Positions 1 to 8,753 are shown, counted from the stretch's first letter. The stretch is 64,000 nucleotides of DNA from Erythrobacter sp. HKB08 (GCF_004114695.1 NZ_CP035310.1:966001-1030000); one strand, 5' to 3'. The notes: generated by a model from the letters alone, not told the origin. Made by a program: numbers and translations.

Positions 1-75
1 GGCGACGAGGTGCTGGTGACGACGGCCGACGGCGCGCAGGCGGTCGGCAAGCTTGCCGGGGCGAGCGGACAATGA
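1..75 (+). CDS. 3' end of an upstream gene, possibly a mannose-1-phosphate guanylyltransferase
   Basis: Only the last 24 codons are in the window; they read GDEVLVTTADGAQAVGKLAG and four more residues before a TGA at 73-75. The stop overlaps the ATG of the mannose-6-phosphate isomerase gene (ATGA), so the two genes are translationally coupled. The sugar-nucleotide identity is inferred only from this coupling, because manC-type genes often precede manA; the tail itself is not diagnostic. Confidence 0.4.
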   Translation, partial: GDEVLVTTADGAQAVGKLAGASGQ

Positions 76-866
76 GCGCCTGGCATCGTCTTCCGACCCG
101 CGAGGTCGAAAAGGTGTGGGGCCGGCGGAACCTGCCGCAGCCTTTCGCTGCTGGTGCGGGCCAGCGTATCGGCGAGATCTGGTTCGAGCCGCTGCCACCC
201 TGCGAAGGGCTGCTCGCCAAATATCTCTTCACCAGCGAAAAACTCTCGGTCCAGGTGCATCCCGGCGATGCCGATGCGCCCGAGGGGATGAGCGGCAAGG
301 AAGAATGCTGGCTGGTTCTCGATGCCAAGCCGGGCGCGAAACTCGCCGTCGGCTTCGAGCGCGAGGTCGACCGGGAAACCATGCGCGCCGCCGCACTCGA
401 CGGGTCGATTGAAGGCATGCTGAGCTGGTTCGAGGTGAAGCGCGGCGATTTCTTCTACATCCCCGCCGGTACGGTTCATGCGATCGGGCCTGGTATCAGC
501 CTCGTCGAAATCCAGCAGAACAGCGACATCACCTATCGCCTGTTCGATTACGGTCGCCCGCGCGAGTTGCATCTCGATGCAGCGCTCGCCGTGGCGGAGG
601 GCTGTCCGCACGATGCGAGCCTTCGCTCGAAGCTGGACTTCGGGCAGTCGCGGCGCCTCGTCGATGGTCCCAAATTCAGCCTCGACTACGTCGTCGGCGG
701 CGATGCGCCCGGCATTGCCGGACCATGCCTGGTCATGCCGCTGGCCGGTTCGGTCGCTGTCGGTTCGCAGGTGGTCGAGGCGGGCGATTGCGCGGCGCTC
801 GACGACTTTGCCGATGCGGTCCTTGCGCCCGGCGCGAGTGCATTGGTCGCTGCCAGCCTCGCCTGA
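72..866 (+). CDS. manA: Class I mannose-6-phosphate isomerase
   Basis: This 264-residue cupin enzyme would interconvert fructose-6-phosphate and mannose-6-phosphate in the cytoplasm, feeding GDP-mannose and surface polysaccharide synthesis. The type I signature is visible: a QVHPGD segment near residue 60, a following GKEECW segment with the metal-binding Glu, and GTVHAIGPG near residue 137 with a metal-binding His. It is shorter than the roughly 390-residue E. coli ManA, matching the compact form common in alphaproteobacteria. The start overlaps the stop of the preceding gene, which supports co-transcription with a probable nucleotidyltransferase. Confidence 0.88.
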   Translation: MSAWHRLPTREVEKVWGRRNLPQPFAAGAGQRIGEIWFEPLPPCEGLLAKYLFTSEKLSVQVHPGDADAPEGMSGKEECWLVLDAKPGAKLAVGFEREVDRETMRAAALDGSIEGMLSWFEVKRGDFFYIPAGTVHAIGPGISLVEIQQNSDITYRLFDYGRPRELHLDAALAVAEGCPHDASLRSKLDFGQSRRLVDGPKFSLDYVVGGDAPGIAGPCLVMPLAGSVAVGSQVVEAGDCAALDDFADAVLAPGASALVAASLA

Positions 867-940
867 CTTCGCGCCCCTTGCGTGAGGGGCGGCAAGCTCC
901 CAAGTACGCGCGCATCCGACCTGCCAGTGGAGCCTGCGCC

Positions 941-1381
941 GTGATCGCCGAAACAATCCAGCTCGCCCTCGCGCCCGTCTTCCTGATGGTCGCCATCGCC
1001 AGCATCCTTAACATGCTCACCGTGCGCCTCGGCAGGGTGGTCGACCGCTCGCGCCAGCTTCAATCGCGGCACGGCGAGACCGAGGGCATGGCGCATGACC
1101 AGATCGTCGCCGAAATGCGCATCGTCGCGCGGCGGATCGACAGCATCAACCGGGCGATGCTGGTGCTGGTCCTGAGTGCAATGCTGATTGGGCTGACGGT
1201 GGTGGCACTGTTCTTCGACGCGCTGCTCGGCATCGAGCTGGCGATGGTCGCATCGGCGATCTTCGTCGCCGCGATCGCGCTGATGATGGCCGGGCTGTTC
1301 CTGTTCCTGCGCGAGACGCGCGAAGCCTCGGCTGCGCTGCGAATCCCGAAGACTTTCCTAGAACTCGACCGCGACCTCTAG
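941..1381 (+). CDS. DUF2721 family membrane protein
   Basis: The 146-residue protein starts at a GTG (VIAETIQLALAP). A hydrophobic N-terminal segment containing LAPVFLMVAIASILNML is followed by a basic stretch (VRLGRVVDRSRQLQ), and two more hydrophobic segments occupy roughly residues 68-125. This three-segment arrangement with a VGRLxxVVDRxR-like motif is typical of DUF2721, a family of unknown function. The frame is open further upstream, but those codons overlap the end of manA and carry no membrane-like pattern, so the GTG is preferred. The stop codon shares a CTAG palindrome with the stop of the convergent gene. Confidence 0.75.
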   Translation: MIAETIQLALAPVFLMVAIASILNMLTVRLGRVVDRSRQLQSRHGETEGMAHDQIVAEMRIVARRIDSINRAMLVLVLSAMLIGLTVVALFFDALLGIELAMVASAIFVAAIALMMAGLFLFLRETREASAALRIPKTFLELDRDL

Positions 1382-1689
1382 TCGTCCTTGGGCGCCTCGA
1401 GCATCTTGGTGCCTTGTTCGCGGAAGCCCTTGGCGATGATCGGCTCGACGAAGCTCAGCATCATCGGCAGGTCGACTTCGAAAACCATTTGGTTGTCCTC
1501 GACATCGACGTGGCCCTGGATCGACTGACCCATCGCGCCGACCACGAGAGCCAGCCGGTCTTCGCTCACCCAGTCGCTTTCGACCGTCGCGCCGGGGAAG
1601 GGGATGTGATCGGTAATCTCGCCCGTGCGTTCACGCAGGCGGCGGCGGACTTCCTCGCGCGGCAGGCTGTGCGGGACCGCGACGCGCAT
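1378..1689 (-). CDS. Polyhydroxyalkanoic acid system family protein (PHA_gran_rgn-like)
   Basis: This 103-residue protein begins MRVAVPHSLPREEVRRRLRE and contains DHIPFPGATVESDW and GHVDVEDNQMVFEVDLPM. The pattern matches the small PHA granule-associated or regulatory family: an N-terminal VPHxLxxEEARRRL helix followed by beta strands. Its exact role is unknown; relatives sit with polyester genes, but no PHA synthase is visible in this window. Its ATG shares one base with the stop codon of the upstream XpaC-like gene (TAATG), so it is the last cistron of a three-gene overlapping operon with the TelA-type gene. Confidence 0.7.
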   Translation of the reverse strand: MRVAVPHSLPREEVRRRLRERTGEITDHIPFPGATVESDWVSEDRLALVVGAMGQSIQGHVDVEDNQMVFEVDLPMMLSFVEPIIAKGFREQGTKMLEAPKDD

Positions 1690-2438
1690 TATTCTTTCTC
1701 CGTCGAGGTATTTTCGCCTTCGCCGTAGCGATAGTCGAGATAGCGGTGCTTGATCGCGAGGTCGTCGAGCGAACCTTCGGCGAGCTGCCGGGTCACGCTG
1801 TCGATTTCCCTGCTGATCTTCTGCAGGCTGTCGGTCAGCTGCTCGTCCGGAGTTGCACCGGCGCGCTTTTCGCCGCGCAGGTGGGCCGGGATCTTCTGGT
1901 AGCTGTCGACCGTCTCGGGCAGCACTTCGCCGACCAGCTTGCGCACCTCGCGAACAGCCGGGTGGTCCTGCGGCACGGTTTCGAGTTGGAGGCCAAGCGC
2001 ATCGAGCTGCACGCCCATGTCGCTGATCACGTTCGCTGCGGGCGGCGGCAGGGCGGGGCGCTGGTGCTCGAGCCAGAGCTCGGTCCGGCCGACCATCTGG
2101 CGCGTATCGCCCTTGTTGATGTCGGAACGCGTCGGGACCTTCATGCGCGGGAAGGCACTGAAGGCGAAGACCGCCGCGACGATCGCGAAGAGCGTCATCA
2201 GCACGCCCCAGAAGCCGATCCCGTTGAGGATCAGGCCCGCAACGCTGGTCGCCGCGAGGATGCCGACGACCGCGATGGCGATGCGGGTCAGCTTGGCGAC
2301 CATGTGCTTCATCTTGAGGTCGGCCGAGCCGCGCCCGATCGAGCCGGTGCGGCGATGTCGCCCGCCCGCGCGATTGTCGTCGCGCAGGGCCCTGCTTTCC
2401 TGGATGATGCGGTCGCTGTCTTTGGTCAGGTCGTTCAT
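1689..2438 (-). CDS. XpaC-like membrane protein, TelA partner
   Basis: The 249-residue protein has a polar, basic N-terminus (about 45 residues). Two adjacent hydrophobic helices around residues 48-92 follow (IAIAVVGILAATSVAGLIL and the FWGVLMTLFAIVAAVFAF stretch), then a long soluble, probably helical C-terminal domain. This architecture and its position directly behind a TelA-family gene suggest the XpaC-like family, which accompanies TelA in many bacteria; function is not established. The start overlaps the TelA stop (ATGA) and the stop overlaps the start of the next gene. The family name is inferred mainly from context and topology. Confidence 0.55.
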   Translation of the reverse strand: MNDLTKDSDRIIQESRALRDDNRAGGRHRRTGSIGRGSADLKMKHMVAKLTRIAIAVVGILAATSVAGLILNGIGFWGVLMTLFAIVAAVFAFSAFPRMKVPTRSDINKGDTRQMVGRTELWLEHQRPALPPPAANVISDMGVQLDALGLQLETVPQDHPAVREVRKLVGEVLPETVDSYQKIPAHLRGEKRAGATPDEQLTDSLQKISREIDSVTRQLAEGSLDDLAIKHRYLDYRYGEGENTSTEKE

Positions 2439-3652
2439 CAGCCTTCGATCGACAGGAGGGAGGATTCGCTGATCTGCTTGCTCGCCTGCGACTGGCCTTC
2501 GGCGCGGGCGATATAGCCCTTCGACTTCTCGACCTCACCGGACAGCGCTTCGACCGTCTGCTTCATCGAATCGAGCGCGCGCAGCTTGAACTCGTCGACC
2601 TCGTCCATCGTGTCGTAGATGTTCTGGAAAGCGCGCTGCAACGTCTCGAGCGGAATGGTGCTCGCCGCGGCCTGCTCGTGGATCTTGCCGGTCTGGTCGC
2701 GCAGCATCTGGCTGGTGGAATCGATGATGCCGGCCGTCGTGTCGTTGAGCGCGGTGATCTGCTGCAGGACGAGGCGCTGGTTGGTCATCGCCTCGCTGAC
2801 GGTCACCGCCGTGCGCAGCGCGCCGACGGTCGTGGTGCTCGCACGGTCGACGCCCTTCACGAGCTCGACATTGTTCTTCTTGACGAGATCGAGTGCGAGA
2901 TAGCCCTGCACGCTGACAGCCATCTGGGTCAGCAGGTCCTGCGTGCGCTGGCGGACGTAGAACAGCGCGGTTTCGCGCACCGCCTTGGCTTTCGCCGGAT
3001 CGGTCGCATCGAGTTCGGCGGCTTTCTCTTCCAGCTTGGCATCGAGCGTCTTGGAGATGTGGATCATCTGCTCAAGATTGCCCATCGCTTCCCACAGCTT
3101 GGCGCGTTCGACATCGATCGCGGCATTGTCCATCAGCAGCTCGTCCTTGCCGTTGCCGAGCTTGTTGAGGATTTCCTGGATGTGGGTCTGCGCGCTCTGG
3201 TAGCTGCGGAAGTAGTTGTTCAGCCGGTTGCCGAACGGGATGATGCCGAGGAACTTGCGCGGGCCGGTGATCTTGCCGCGCTTCGACGGATCGAGGTCCT
3301 CGACCACGCGGCGCAGTTCGGAAAGGTTCGCACCGACGCCCTCGTCCTTGTCCATCGCGCGGATGGGGCGATCGAGGAAGCGGTTGGAATGGCCGGCAGC
3401 AGCCGCGATTTCCTTGCGGCCCATATTGGTCAGCTGGTCGACCTTCTTGCCGAATTCGGGCGAATTGGCGTCTTCGGCAACGAGATCTTCGACGAAACCG
3501 TCGACTTTCTCTTCCAGCTTGCTCTTCACCTCTTCGGACACCGGCACGAGACCCGCGGCCTTTTCCGGCGCGACGGTCGGAACCGGATCGGGCGGGGTCA
3601 GGTCGAAAGCGGTATCGGTTTCCGTCTTGGTGGTGGTGTTGGTGCTGGCCAT
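2438..3652 (-). CDS. TelA family (toxic anion resistance-like) protein
   Basis: The 404-residue soluble protein is almost entirely alpha-helical and charged. It matches the TelA family: GPRKFLGIIPFGNRLNNYFR near residue 130, followed by a long coiled-coil-like region with AQTHIQEILNKLGNGKDELL, and a later segment with LYVRQR-type and MTNQRLVLQQITALNDTT elements. TelA homologues were linked to tellurite or bacteriocin resistance, but the molecular role is unclear. It is the first gene of a minus-strand operon with the XpaC-like and PHA-granule-like genes. A good sigma-70-like promoter lies about 50 bases upstream. Confidence 0.88.
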   Translation of the reverse strand: MASTNTTTKTETDTAFDLTPPDPVPTVAPEKAAGLVPVSEEVKSKLEEKVDGFVEDLVAEDANSPEFGKKVDQLTNMGRKEIAAAAGHSNRFLDRPIRAMDKDEGVGANLSELRRVVEDLDPSKRGKITGPRKFLGIIPFGNRLNNYFRSYQSAQTHIQEILNKLGNGKDELLMDNAAIDVERAKLWEAMGNLEQMIHISKTLDAKLEEKAAELDATDPAKAKAVRETALFYVRQRTQDLLTQMAVSVQGYLALDLVKKNNVELVKGVDRASTTTVGALRTAVTVSEAMTNQRLVLQQITALNDTTAGIIDSTSQMLRDQTGKIHEQAAASTIPLETLQRAFQNIYDTMDEVDEFKLRALDSMKQTVEALSGEVEKSKGYIARAEGQSQASKQISESSLLSIEG

Positions 3653-3699
3653 CGTGTGCTCAATCTCCCGGCGGGACCATCCCGCTCCTGCTCGTTACT

Positions 3700-3728
3700 G
3701 TATTAGGTGCATAAGACACAAAAAACAA
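3700..3728 (-). promoter_or_regulatory. Candidate sigma-70 promoter for the telA-type operon
   Basis: On the minus strand TTGTTT and TAATAC are separated by exactly 17 bases, ending 48 bases before the TelA-type start codon. The intergenic region is distinctly AT-richer than the surrounding coding DNA. This is a sequence match only; no transcript start is known. Confidence 0.5.
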
Positions 3729-3815
3729 GCATTGCGCCCCCTTAAGCGCTGCGAGTCTCCGCTTTTTTTGTCGCTTGGCAAGCGCTAAAGCCCTCTCATC
3801 GAAGTTCGGGAGGCT

Positions 3816-5345
3816 ATGATTTCGACGGACCAACCTGCAGCGCCGACCACGGTCGCACCCAATCGCTGGGCGTTCCTGCGCGTGGTCGTGAGCCTGCGCC
3901 TGTGGTGGCGTGAATCGGTCATCGGCACGGTCGACCAGCCCGCGGTCATCGAGAAGCGGCGCGAGGAATGCCTGCTCTCGGCGCGCTACCTGTTCATGAC
4001 CGCCATGTCGGGCGGCATCGCCATCCTCGGCCTGCTGTTGTCGTCGCCGGCGGTGGTGATCGGCGCAATGCTTCTTTCGCCGCTAATGGGGCCGATCATC
4101 GGCCTCGGCTTCGCTCTGGCTGTGGGCGACTACCACTGGTTGAGGCAGGCAGCGGTTTCGCTCGCCTATGGCTCGATCATGGCCATCGCATTGTGCGCGC
4201 TGATCGTCTTCTTCTCGCCGCTCCAGACCGTGACCGAGGAAATCGCCTCGCGAACCCGGCCCAATCTGTTCGACCTGCTGGTCGCGATATTCTCCGCGCT
4301 TGCCGGTGCCTATGCGATGATCCGCGGGCGCGAGGGCACGATCGTCGGCGTGGCGATCGCGACCGCCTTGATGCCGCCGCTCGCCGTGGTCGGCTTCGGC
4401 CTGGCGACTTTCAACTGGACGGTCTTTTCCGGCGCGCTGCTGCTCTACATCACCAACCTTCTCGCGATCGCGCTCACCTCGTGGGCGATGGCGCGCTTCT
4501 ACGGCTTCCGCTCGACGTTGTCGGAGCGCCAGACGCAGTTCCAGAACTTCAGCGTCATCGCGGTCTTTATCGCGCTCGCCATCCCGCTCGGCTTCTCGCT
4601 GCGCTCGATCGCGTGGGAAGCCAATGCACAGCGCATCATCCGCTCCGAGGTGATGGACCCGTTCGACGGGCGAGCGCGCATGTCGGATTTCCAGATCGCC
4701 TGGGAATCGGAGCCAATCGGCGTGTCCGCAACGGTCCTGACGCCCGTGCTGATCGAGAACGCCGAATCCCAGATCGCCTACGACCTCGAAGAGCAGCTCG
4801 GCCGTCCGGTCTCGCTGATCCTCACCCAGTACCAGGTCGGTACCAGCGCGAGCGCCGCCGAACAGGCGCAGCTCGCCGCGGCCCGCGCGCAGGAAGAGGC
4901 CGCAGCCGCCCGGGCCGACGAGCTTGCCGAACGCGTCGCGCTTATCGGCGGGGTCGAGCCGAAGGACGTGATCGTCGATCGCCAGCGTCGCCGCGTGATG
5001 GTGCGCGCTCGCGCCCTGCCGGGGGCGAGCCTTGCGACCTATGCGGAACTCGAGCGGCGCATCTCGGCGACCGAACCCGACTGGCAGGTCAATCTCGTCC
5101 CGCCGGTCGCCCGCATTCCGGCCTTCTCCTACGATGGTGAGGAATTCACCGAGGCCGAGGAAACCGCACTGACGCTCGCCGCATGGGCATCGGCGCGCAA
5201 CGGCATGGGCCTCCGGGTCATCGGCCGCGGAGACGATCTGGAAAAGGTGCGCGCCGCCCTCGCCGAGAAGGGCGCAACCGATATCGTCGTCGTGGATCAG
5301 CGCGGACCCGTCCGGCTCGAATGGGTCGCGCCGGACGGTAGCTAG
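3816..5345 (+). CDS. DUF389 / TIGR00341-type membrane protein
   Basis: This 509-residue protein has an N-terminal cytoplasmic segment and about six hydrophobic helices between residues 50 and 270, including GGIAILGLLLSSPAVVIGAM and LLSPLMGPIIGLGFALAVGD. A long Ala/Glu-rich soluble C-terminal domain follows. The SSPAVVIGAMLLSPLMGPI motif is the hallmark of DUF389 proteins, predicted hydrophobic-domain proteins of unknown function. Here the family core is extended by a C-terminal region of about 230 residues, with a helical repeat-like stretch (AAEQAQLAAARAQEEAAAAR). The ATG has a GGGAGG-like ribosome binding site 6 bases upstream. It is divergent from the telA-type operon. Confidence 0.85.
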   Translation: MISTDQPAAPTTVAPNRWAFLRVVVSLRLWWRESVIGTVDQPAVIEKRREECLLSARYLFMTAMSGGIAILGLLLSSPAVVIGAMLLSPLMGPIIGLGFALAVGDYHWLRQAAVSLAYGSIMAIALCALIVFFSPLQTVTEEIASRTRPNLFDLLVAIFSALAGAYAMIRGREGTIVGVAIATALMPPLAVVGFGLATFNWTVFSGALLLYITNLLAIALTSWAMARFYGFRSTLSERQTQFQNFSVIAVFIALAIPLGFSLRSIAWEANAQRIIRSEVMDPFDGRARMSDFQIAWESEPIGVSATVLTPVLIENAESQIAYDLEEQLGRPVSLILTQYQVGTSASAAEQAQLAAARAQEEAAAARADELAERVALIGGVEPKDVIVDRQRRRVMVRARALPGASLATYAELERRISATEPDWQVNLVPPVARIPAFSYDGEEFTEAEETALTLAAWASARNGMGLRVIGRGDDLEKVRAALAEKGATDIVVVDQRGPVRLEWVAPDGS

Positions 5346-5353
5346 CTAGCCGG

Positions 5354-7093
5354 TCAGGCCGCTTCCATCAGCGGCAGCGGCTGGATCTCGCCTGCAAGGT
5401 AGAGGCGCTTGGCCTTGGCGCGGCTGAGCTTGCCCGACGAGGTGCGCGGCAGCGTGCGCGGCGGGACTAGCTCGACCACGCAGTTCATGCCGGTGACCGA
5501 GCGGACCTTGTCCTTGATCTGCTCGTGCAGGCGGACGCGTTCTTCCGGATCGGAAACGCGGCAATGCACCAGCACGGCAGGCGCTTCCTCGCCATTCTCG
5601 GTTTCGACCGAGAATGCGGCGATGTCGCCGTGGTTGAAGCCGGCAAGCTGCTCGACCGCCCACTCGATATCCTGCGGCCAGTGGTTCTTGCCGTTGATGA
5701 TGATCATGTCCTTCGCGCGGCCGACGATGAACAGATAGCCATTGGCCATGTAGCCCATGTCGCCCGTGTCGAGCCAGCCGTCGACGAGGCATTCGTCGGT
5801 CGCTTCCTCGTTGCGGAAGTAGGAGTGCATGACGCTGGTCCCGCGGCACCAGACCTTGCCGATCTGGTGATCGCCCTTGACCTGGCCCTTCTCGCCGCGG
5901 ATTTCGACGTCCATGCCGGGGATCGGCTTGCCGCAATTGACGATCGCGCGGTAGCGTGCCGGGCGCGACAGGTCGGCACGAGTGCCCGACAGGCGCTCTT
6001 CCTCAATGAGGTCGACCTGGATCCCTTCGCCCGGAGGCATGACGGTGACTGCGAGCGTCGCTTCGGCAAGGCCGTAGGAAGGGGTGAAGGCGCTGGCCTT
6101 GAAGCCCGCATCGGCAAAGGCGTTGACGAAGCTCTGCATGACGTCGGGTCGGATCATGTCCGCGCCGTTGCCAGCAATGCGCCAGCGCGACAGGTCGAAC
6201 CGGTCGCCGACGTGGCTCTGGCTCGAGATGCGGCGGGCGCAGATGTCGTAGCCGAATGTCGGCGAATAGCTGAGCGTCGTGCCCTTGTTTCGGCTGATCA
6301 GGTCGAGCCATGCGAGCGGACGGCGCGCGAAATGCTCGGTCTTGATGTAGTCGATCGAGGCTTGGTTCGCGACGACCGACAGGAAGCAGCCGACGAGGCC
6401 CATGTCGTGGTACCACGGCAGCCAGCTGACCACGCGGTCGTTGGCGCGGAAGTCCATCGAGACCGAGTGACCCTGCAAATTGTGCAGCAGCGCTTCGTGC
6501 GTGACGGCGACGCCGGTCGGGAAGCGGGTCGAGCCGGAGGAATACTGCAGGTAGCAGATGTCTTCCGGGCTCGCCTCGGGCAGGTCGACATCGGGCGCCT
6601 CGCGCTCGGCGAAGCTTGCCCAGTCGATCCCTTCGCAGCCCTGGCGATCGGCGGCGGCCTTGGCCATTTCCGCAATCTCGGGCGGGTAGATCAGAACCTT
6701 GGGGTCCGAGCTTTCGAGCTGGACCGCGAGCTGGTCGATATAGCCTTCCTTGCCGCCGAAGCCGGTCGGCAGCGGCAGCGGTACCGGCCAGGCGCCCGCA
6801 TAGACGCAGGCGCAGAACATGGCGGCGAATTCGGGGCAGGTTTCGGCGATGAGGGCGACGCGGTCGTCCTTGCCGATCCCCGAGGCCACCAGCCTGCGCG
6901 CCATGACCAGCGCATCGTCGCGCATCTGGCTGTAAGGGTACACGCGCTCCAGCGTTCCGCGCATGTCGTGAAAGTTCATGCCCTTTTCGCTGCGGGCGGC
7001 ATATTCGATAGCTTCGTTGAAAGTCGCAAAATCGGACCTGCGACGCGGCAGGTCGCAATCATTCGGCGTCGGCGTGAGTGCGGCGTCGGTCAT
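5354..7093 (-). CDS. Fatty acyl-AMP ligase (FAAL / FadD32-like)
   Basis: The 579-residue protein is an ANL-superfamily adenylating enzyme that would activate a fatty acid as acyl-AMP, usually for loading onto an acyl carrier protein. The ATP-binding P-loop is YLQYSSGSTRFPTGVAVTH near residue 175. SWLPWYHDMGLVG near 225 is typical of FAALs rather than CoA ligases, and DGWLDTGDMGYM near 450 is the adenylate-binding A7 motif. A C-terminal PRTSSGKLSR holds the catalytic lysine. The frame is open about 60 codons upstream, but MTDAALTPTP gives the normal length. No carrier protein or polyketide synthase is adjacent, so the acceptor is unknown. Confidence 0.85.
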   Translation of the reverse strand: MTDAALTPTPNDCDLPRRRSDFATFNEAIEYAARSEKGMNFHDMRGTLERVYPYSQMRDDALVMARRLVASGIGKDDRVALIAETCPEFAAMFCACVYAGAWPVPLPLPTGFGGKEGYIDQLAVQLESSDPKVLIYPPEIAEMAKAAADRQGCEGIDWASFAEREAPDVDLPEASPEDICYLQYSSGSTRFPTGVAVTHEALLHNLQGHSVSMDFRANDRVVSWLPWYHDMGLVGCFLSVVANQASIDYIKTEHFARRPLAWLDLISRNKGTTLSYSPTFGYDICARRISSQSHVGDRFDLSRWRIAGNGADMIRPDVMQSFVNAFADAGFKASAFTPSYGLAEATLAVTVMPPGEGIQVDLIEEERLSGTRADLSRPARYRAIVNCGKPIPGMDVEIRGEKGQVKGDHQIGKVWCRGTSVMHSYFRNEEATDECLVDGWLDTGDMGYMANGYLFIVGRAKDMIIINGKNHWPQDIEWAVEQLAGFNHGDIAAFSVETENGEEAPAVLVHCRVSDPEERVRLHEQIKDKVRSVTGMNCVVELVPPRTLPRTSSGKLSRAKAKRLYLAGEIQPLPLMEAA

Positions 7094-7226
7094 GATGTGT
7101 GTGGTAGGAACCCGTCCCTCTGGCGCGTGTTTTCGCGCCTGTGTTAATCCCCATCGACGGCGATTTTTCCGCCATCTTGTCTTCAAACTTTCCCATTTCA
7201 TAAGGACTGTGGCACGAATATGGCCG

Positions 7227-7796
7227 ATGGATGAGGTCGAACGCTCCCGACGGTCGCGCAATCGTATTCGCAAGCCCTTGAATCGCCAGCGTTTCGAGGA
7301 TCTTGCGCTCTCCTATGTTGCAAGATTTTCCACCACTGCCGCCAAATTGGAGCGGTATTTGTTGAGAAAACTGCACGAAAGGGGCTGGGAAGACGAGGGC
7401 GAGCCGGGTGTTCCGGCCCTGGTCGAACGCTATGTCGAGCTCGGTTATGTCGATGACGAGCAGTTCGCCCGCAGCAAGGCCGGATCGCTCCTGCGGCGCG
7501 GGTATGGCGCGCGGCGGATCGGCGAGAGCCTGCGCGAGGCGGGCATCGGGGAGGCTATCCGCGAGCAGATGCAGCCGGACGAAGCACAGCGGCGCGAAGC
7601 GGTCGTCGCGCTGGTCCGCCGCCGCCGTTTCGGGCCCTTCTACCGCGAGGAGCTTGCACCCGACCGGCGCGAGAAACAGCTCGCGGCAATCGTGCGTGCC
7701 GGGCATTCCTTCGACCACGCACGTTTCGCCGTCGATGCGGGCAGCGAACAAGTGCTTGAAGAATGGTTGGAAGAGGCGCGCGAGGAACTAGAGTGA
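7227..7796 (+). CDS. recX: Regulatory protein RecX
   Basis: The 189-residue protein has the RecX pattern of repeated three-helix modules: LALSYVARFSTTAAKLERYL near residue 30, LVERYVELGYVDDEQFARSK near residue 70, and a third weaker repeat at the C-terminus. RecX binds RecA filaments and limits recombinase activity. No recA gene lies in the window, so it is unlinked here. The ATG at 7227 is chosen because upstream codons overlap the divergent ligase gene and are not conserved-looking. The stop lies just before the start of a DUF192 lipoprotein gene, so the two are probably co-transcribed. Confidence 0.8.
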   Translation: MDEVERSRRSRNRIRKPLNRQRFEDLALSYVARFSTTAAKLERYLLRKLHERGWEDEGEPGVPALVERYVELGYVDDEQFARSKAGSLLRRGYGARRIGESLREAGIGEAIREQMQPDEAQRREAVVALVRRRRFGPFYREELAPDRREKQLAAIVRAGHSFDHARFAVDAGSEQVLEEWLEEAREELE

Positions 7797-7801
7797 GCGC
7801 C

Positions 7802-8308
7802 ATGAATACAATCATCCGATTCGCTGCCGGAGCTTTCGCGCTCGGCCTTATCGCCTGCTCGCCGCAGCAGGCTGCGGAAACCGCGCCGACCGAGGCGGCA
7901 GAGGCCAGCGTCCATCCGGTCTCGGGCCTGCAAATCGTCCCGCTGACGGTGACGAGCGGCGATACGGTGCATCGCTTCGACGTCGAAGTTGCCGCGACTT
8001 TCGAGGAGCAGCGCCAGGGGCTGATGTTCCGAACAGAACTGGGTCCGAACGAAGGGATGATCTTCCCGCGCAATCCGCCCGATCTCGCGAGTTTCTGGAT
8101 GCGCAATACCCCGCTACCGCTCGACATTATCTTCGTCGGCACGGACGGCCGGATCATGAATATCGCGGCCGAAACGGTCCCCTATTCGCTCGAATCGGTT
8201 GCCGCCGAAGGGTTGACCAGCCTCGTGCTCGAAATCCCCGGCGGACGCGCTGCCGAACTGGGAATCGGGCCGGGCGACCTCGTCGAATACGAAGCCCCGG
8301 CCAATTAG
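7802..8308 (+). CDS. DUF192 family lipoprotein
   Basis: This 168-residue protein has a lipoprotein signal peptide ending in LGLIACSPQ, giving an acylated Cys near residue 19. After a spacer comes the DUF192 core: TFEEQRQGLMFRTELGPNEG, MIFPRNPPDLASFWMRNTPL, DIIFVGTDGRIMNI and a final LEIPGGRAAELGIGPGD. The function is unknown; the domain is a small beta-barrel found outside the cytoplasmic membrane in many bacteria. A GTG nine bases upstream overlaps the recX stop and could be the start, but the ATG gives a cleaner signal peptide. Confidence 0.85.
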   Translation: MNTIIRFAAGAFALGLIACSPQQAAETAPTEAAEASVHPVSGLQIVPLTVTSGDTVHRFDVEVAATFEEQRQGLMFRTELGPNEGMIFPRNPPDLASFWMRNTPLPLDIIFVGTDGRIMNIAAETVPYSLESVAAEGLTSLVLEIPGGRAAELGIGPGDLVEYEAPAN

Positions 8309-8355
8309 CGTTTTGACGCTTGGCCAGCGGCGCGCATTGGGCTAATCGCGCGGCC

Positions 8356-8751
8356 ATGAGTTTCCTCGGCAAGATCTTCACCTGGTGGAACGGCGCCACC
8401 ATCGGCACCATGCTCTACAGCTGGCGCAAGGGCGAGCACGTCGGCACCGACGCGCAGGGCAACAAGTACTACCGCTCCAAGCCCAAGAAGGGCGAGCGTG
8501 AGCGTCGCTGGGTGATCTACGACGGCGCGAACGACGCCAGCCGCGTGCCGGCCGAATGGCATGGCTGGCTGCACGGCTCGTTCGACGACGTGCCGGAAAG
8601 CCACCTGCCGCCGCCCAAGATCTGGGAAGTCGACTACACGCCGAACGCGACCGGCACCGCGGATGCATACCGTCCGCAAGGTGCTCTCGAGCGCGGCGGC
8701 AAGCGTGCCCGCGCAGTGGGCGACTACGAAGCCTGGTCGCCGGACGCTTGA
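8356..8751 (+). CDS. NADH:ubiquinone oxidoreductase accessory subunit, NDUFA12 family
   Basis: The 131-residue protein contains the NDUFA12/B17.2 signatures: GTDAQGNKYYRSK near residue 30, RRWVIYDGANDASRVPAEWH near residue 50, and GWLHGSFDDVPESHLPPP. In mitochondria and alphaproteobacteria this is an accessory subunit on the peripheral arm of respiratory complex I. The core nuo genes are not in this window, as is usual for this subunit. The ATG follows a gap of 47 bases after the DUF192 gene, and the downstream DUF2155 gene begins 2 bases after its stop. Confidence 0.92.
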   Translation: MSFLGKIFTWWNGATIGTMLYSWRKGEHVGTDAQGNKYYRSKPKKGERERRWVIYDGANDASRVPAEWHGWLHGSFDDVPESHLPPPKIWEVDYTPNATGTADAYRPQGALERGGKRARAVGDYEAWSPDA

Positions 8752-8753
8752 GC

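Noticed and set aside
872..891. A 7-bp hairpin after manA
   Set aside because: It has no T-tract and a short stem, so I could not support a terminator.
5525..7147. A 540-codon open frame antisense to the fatty acyl-AMP ligase
   Set aside because: It is a GC-rich shadow with low-complexity His/Arg/Ala composition; the ligase on the other strand has every family motif.
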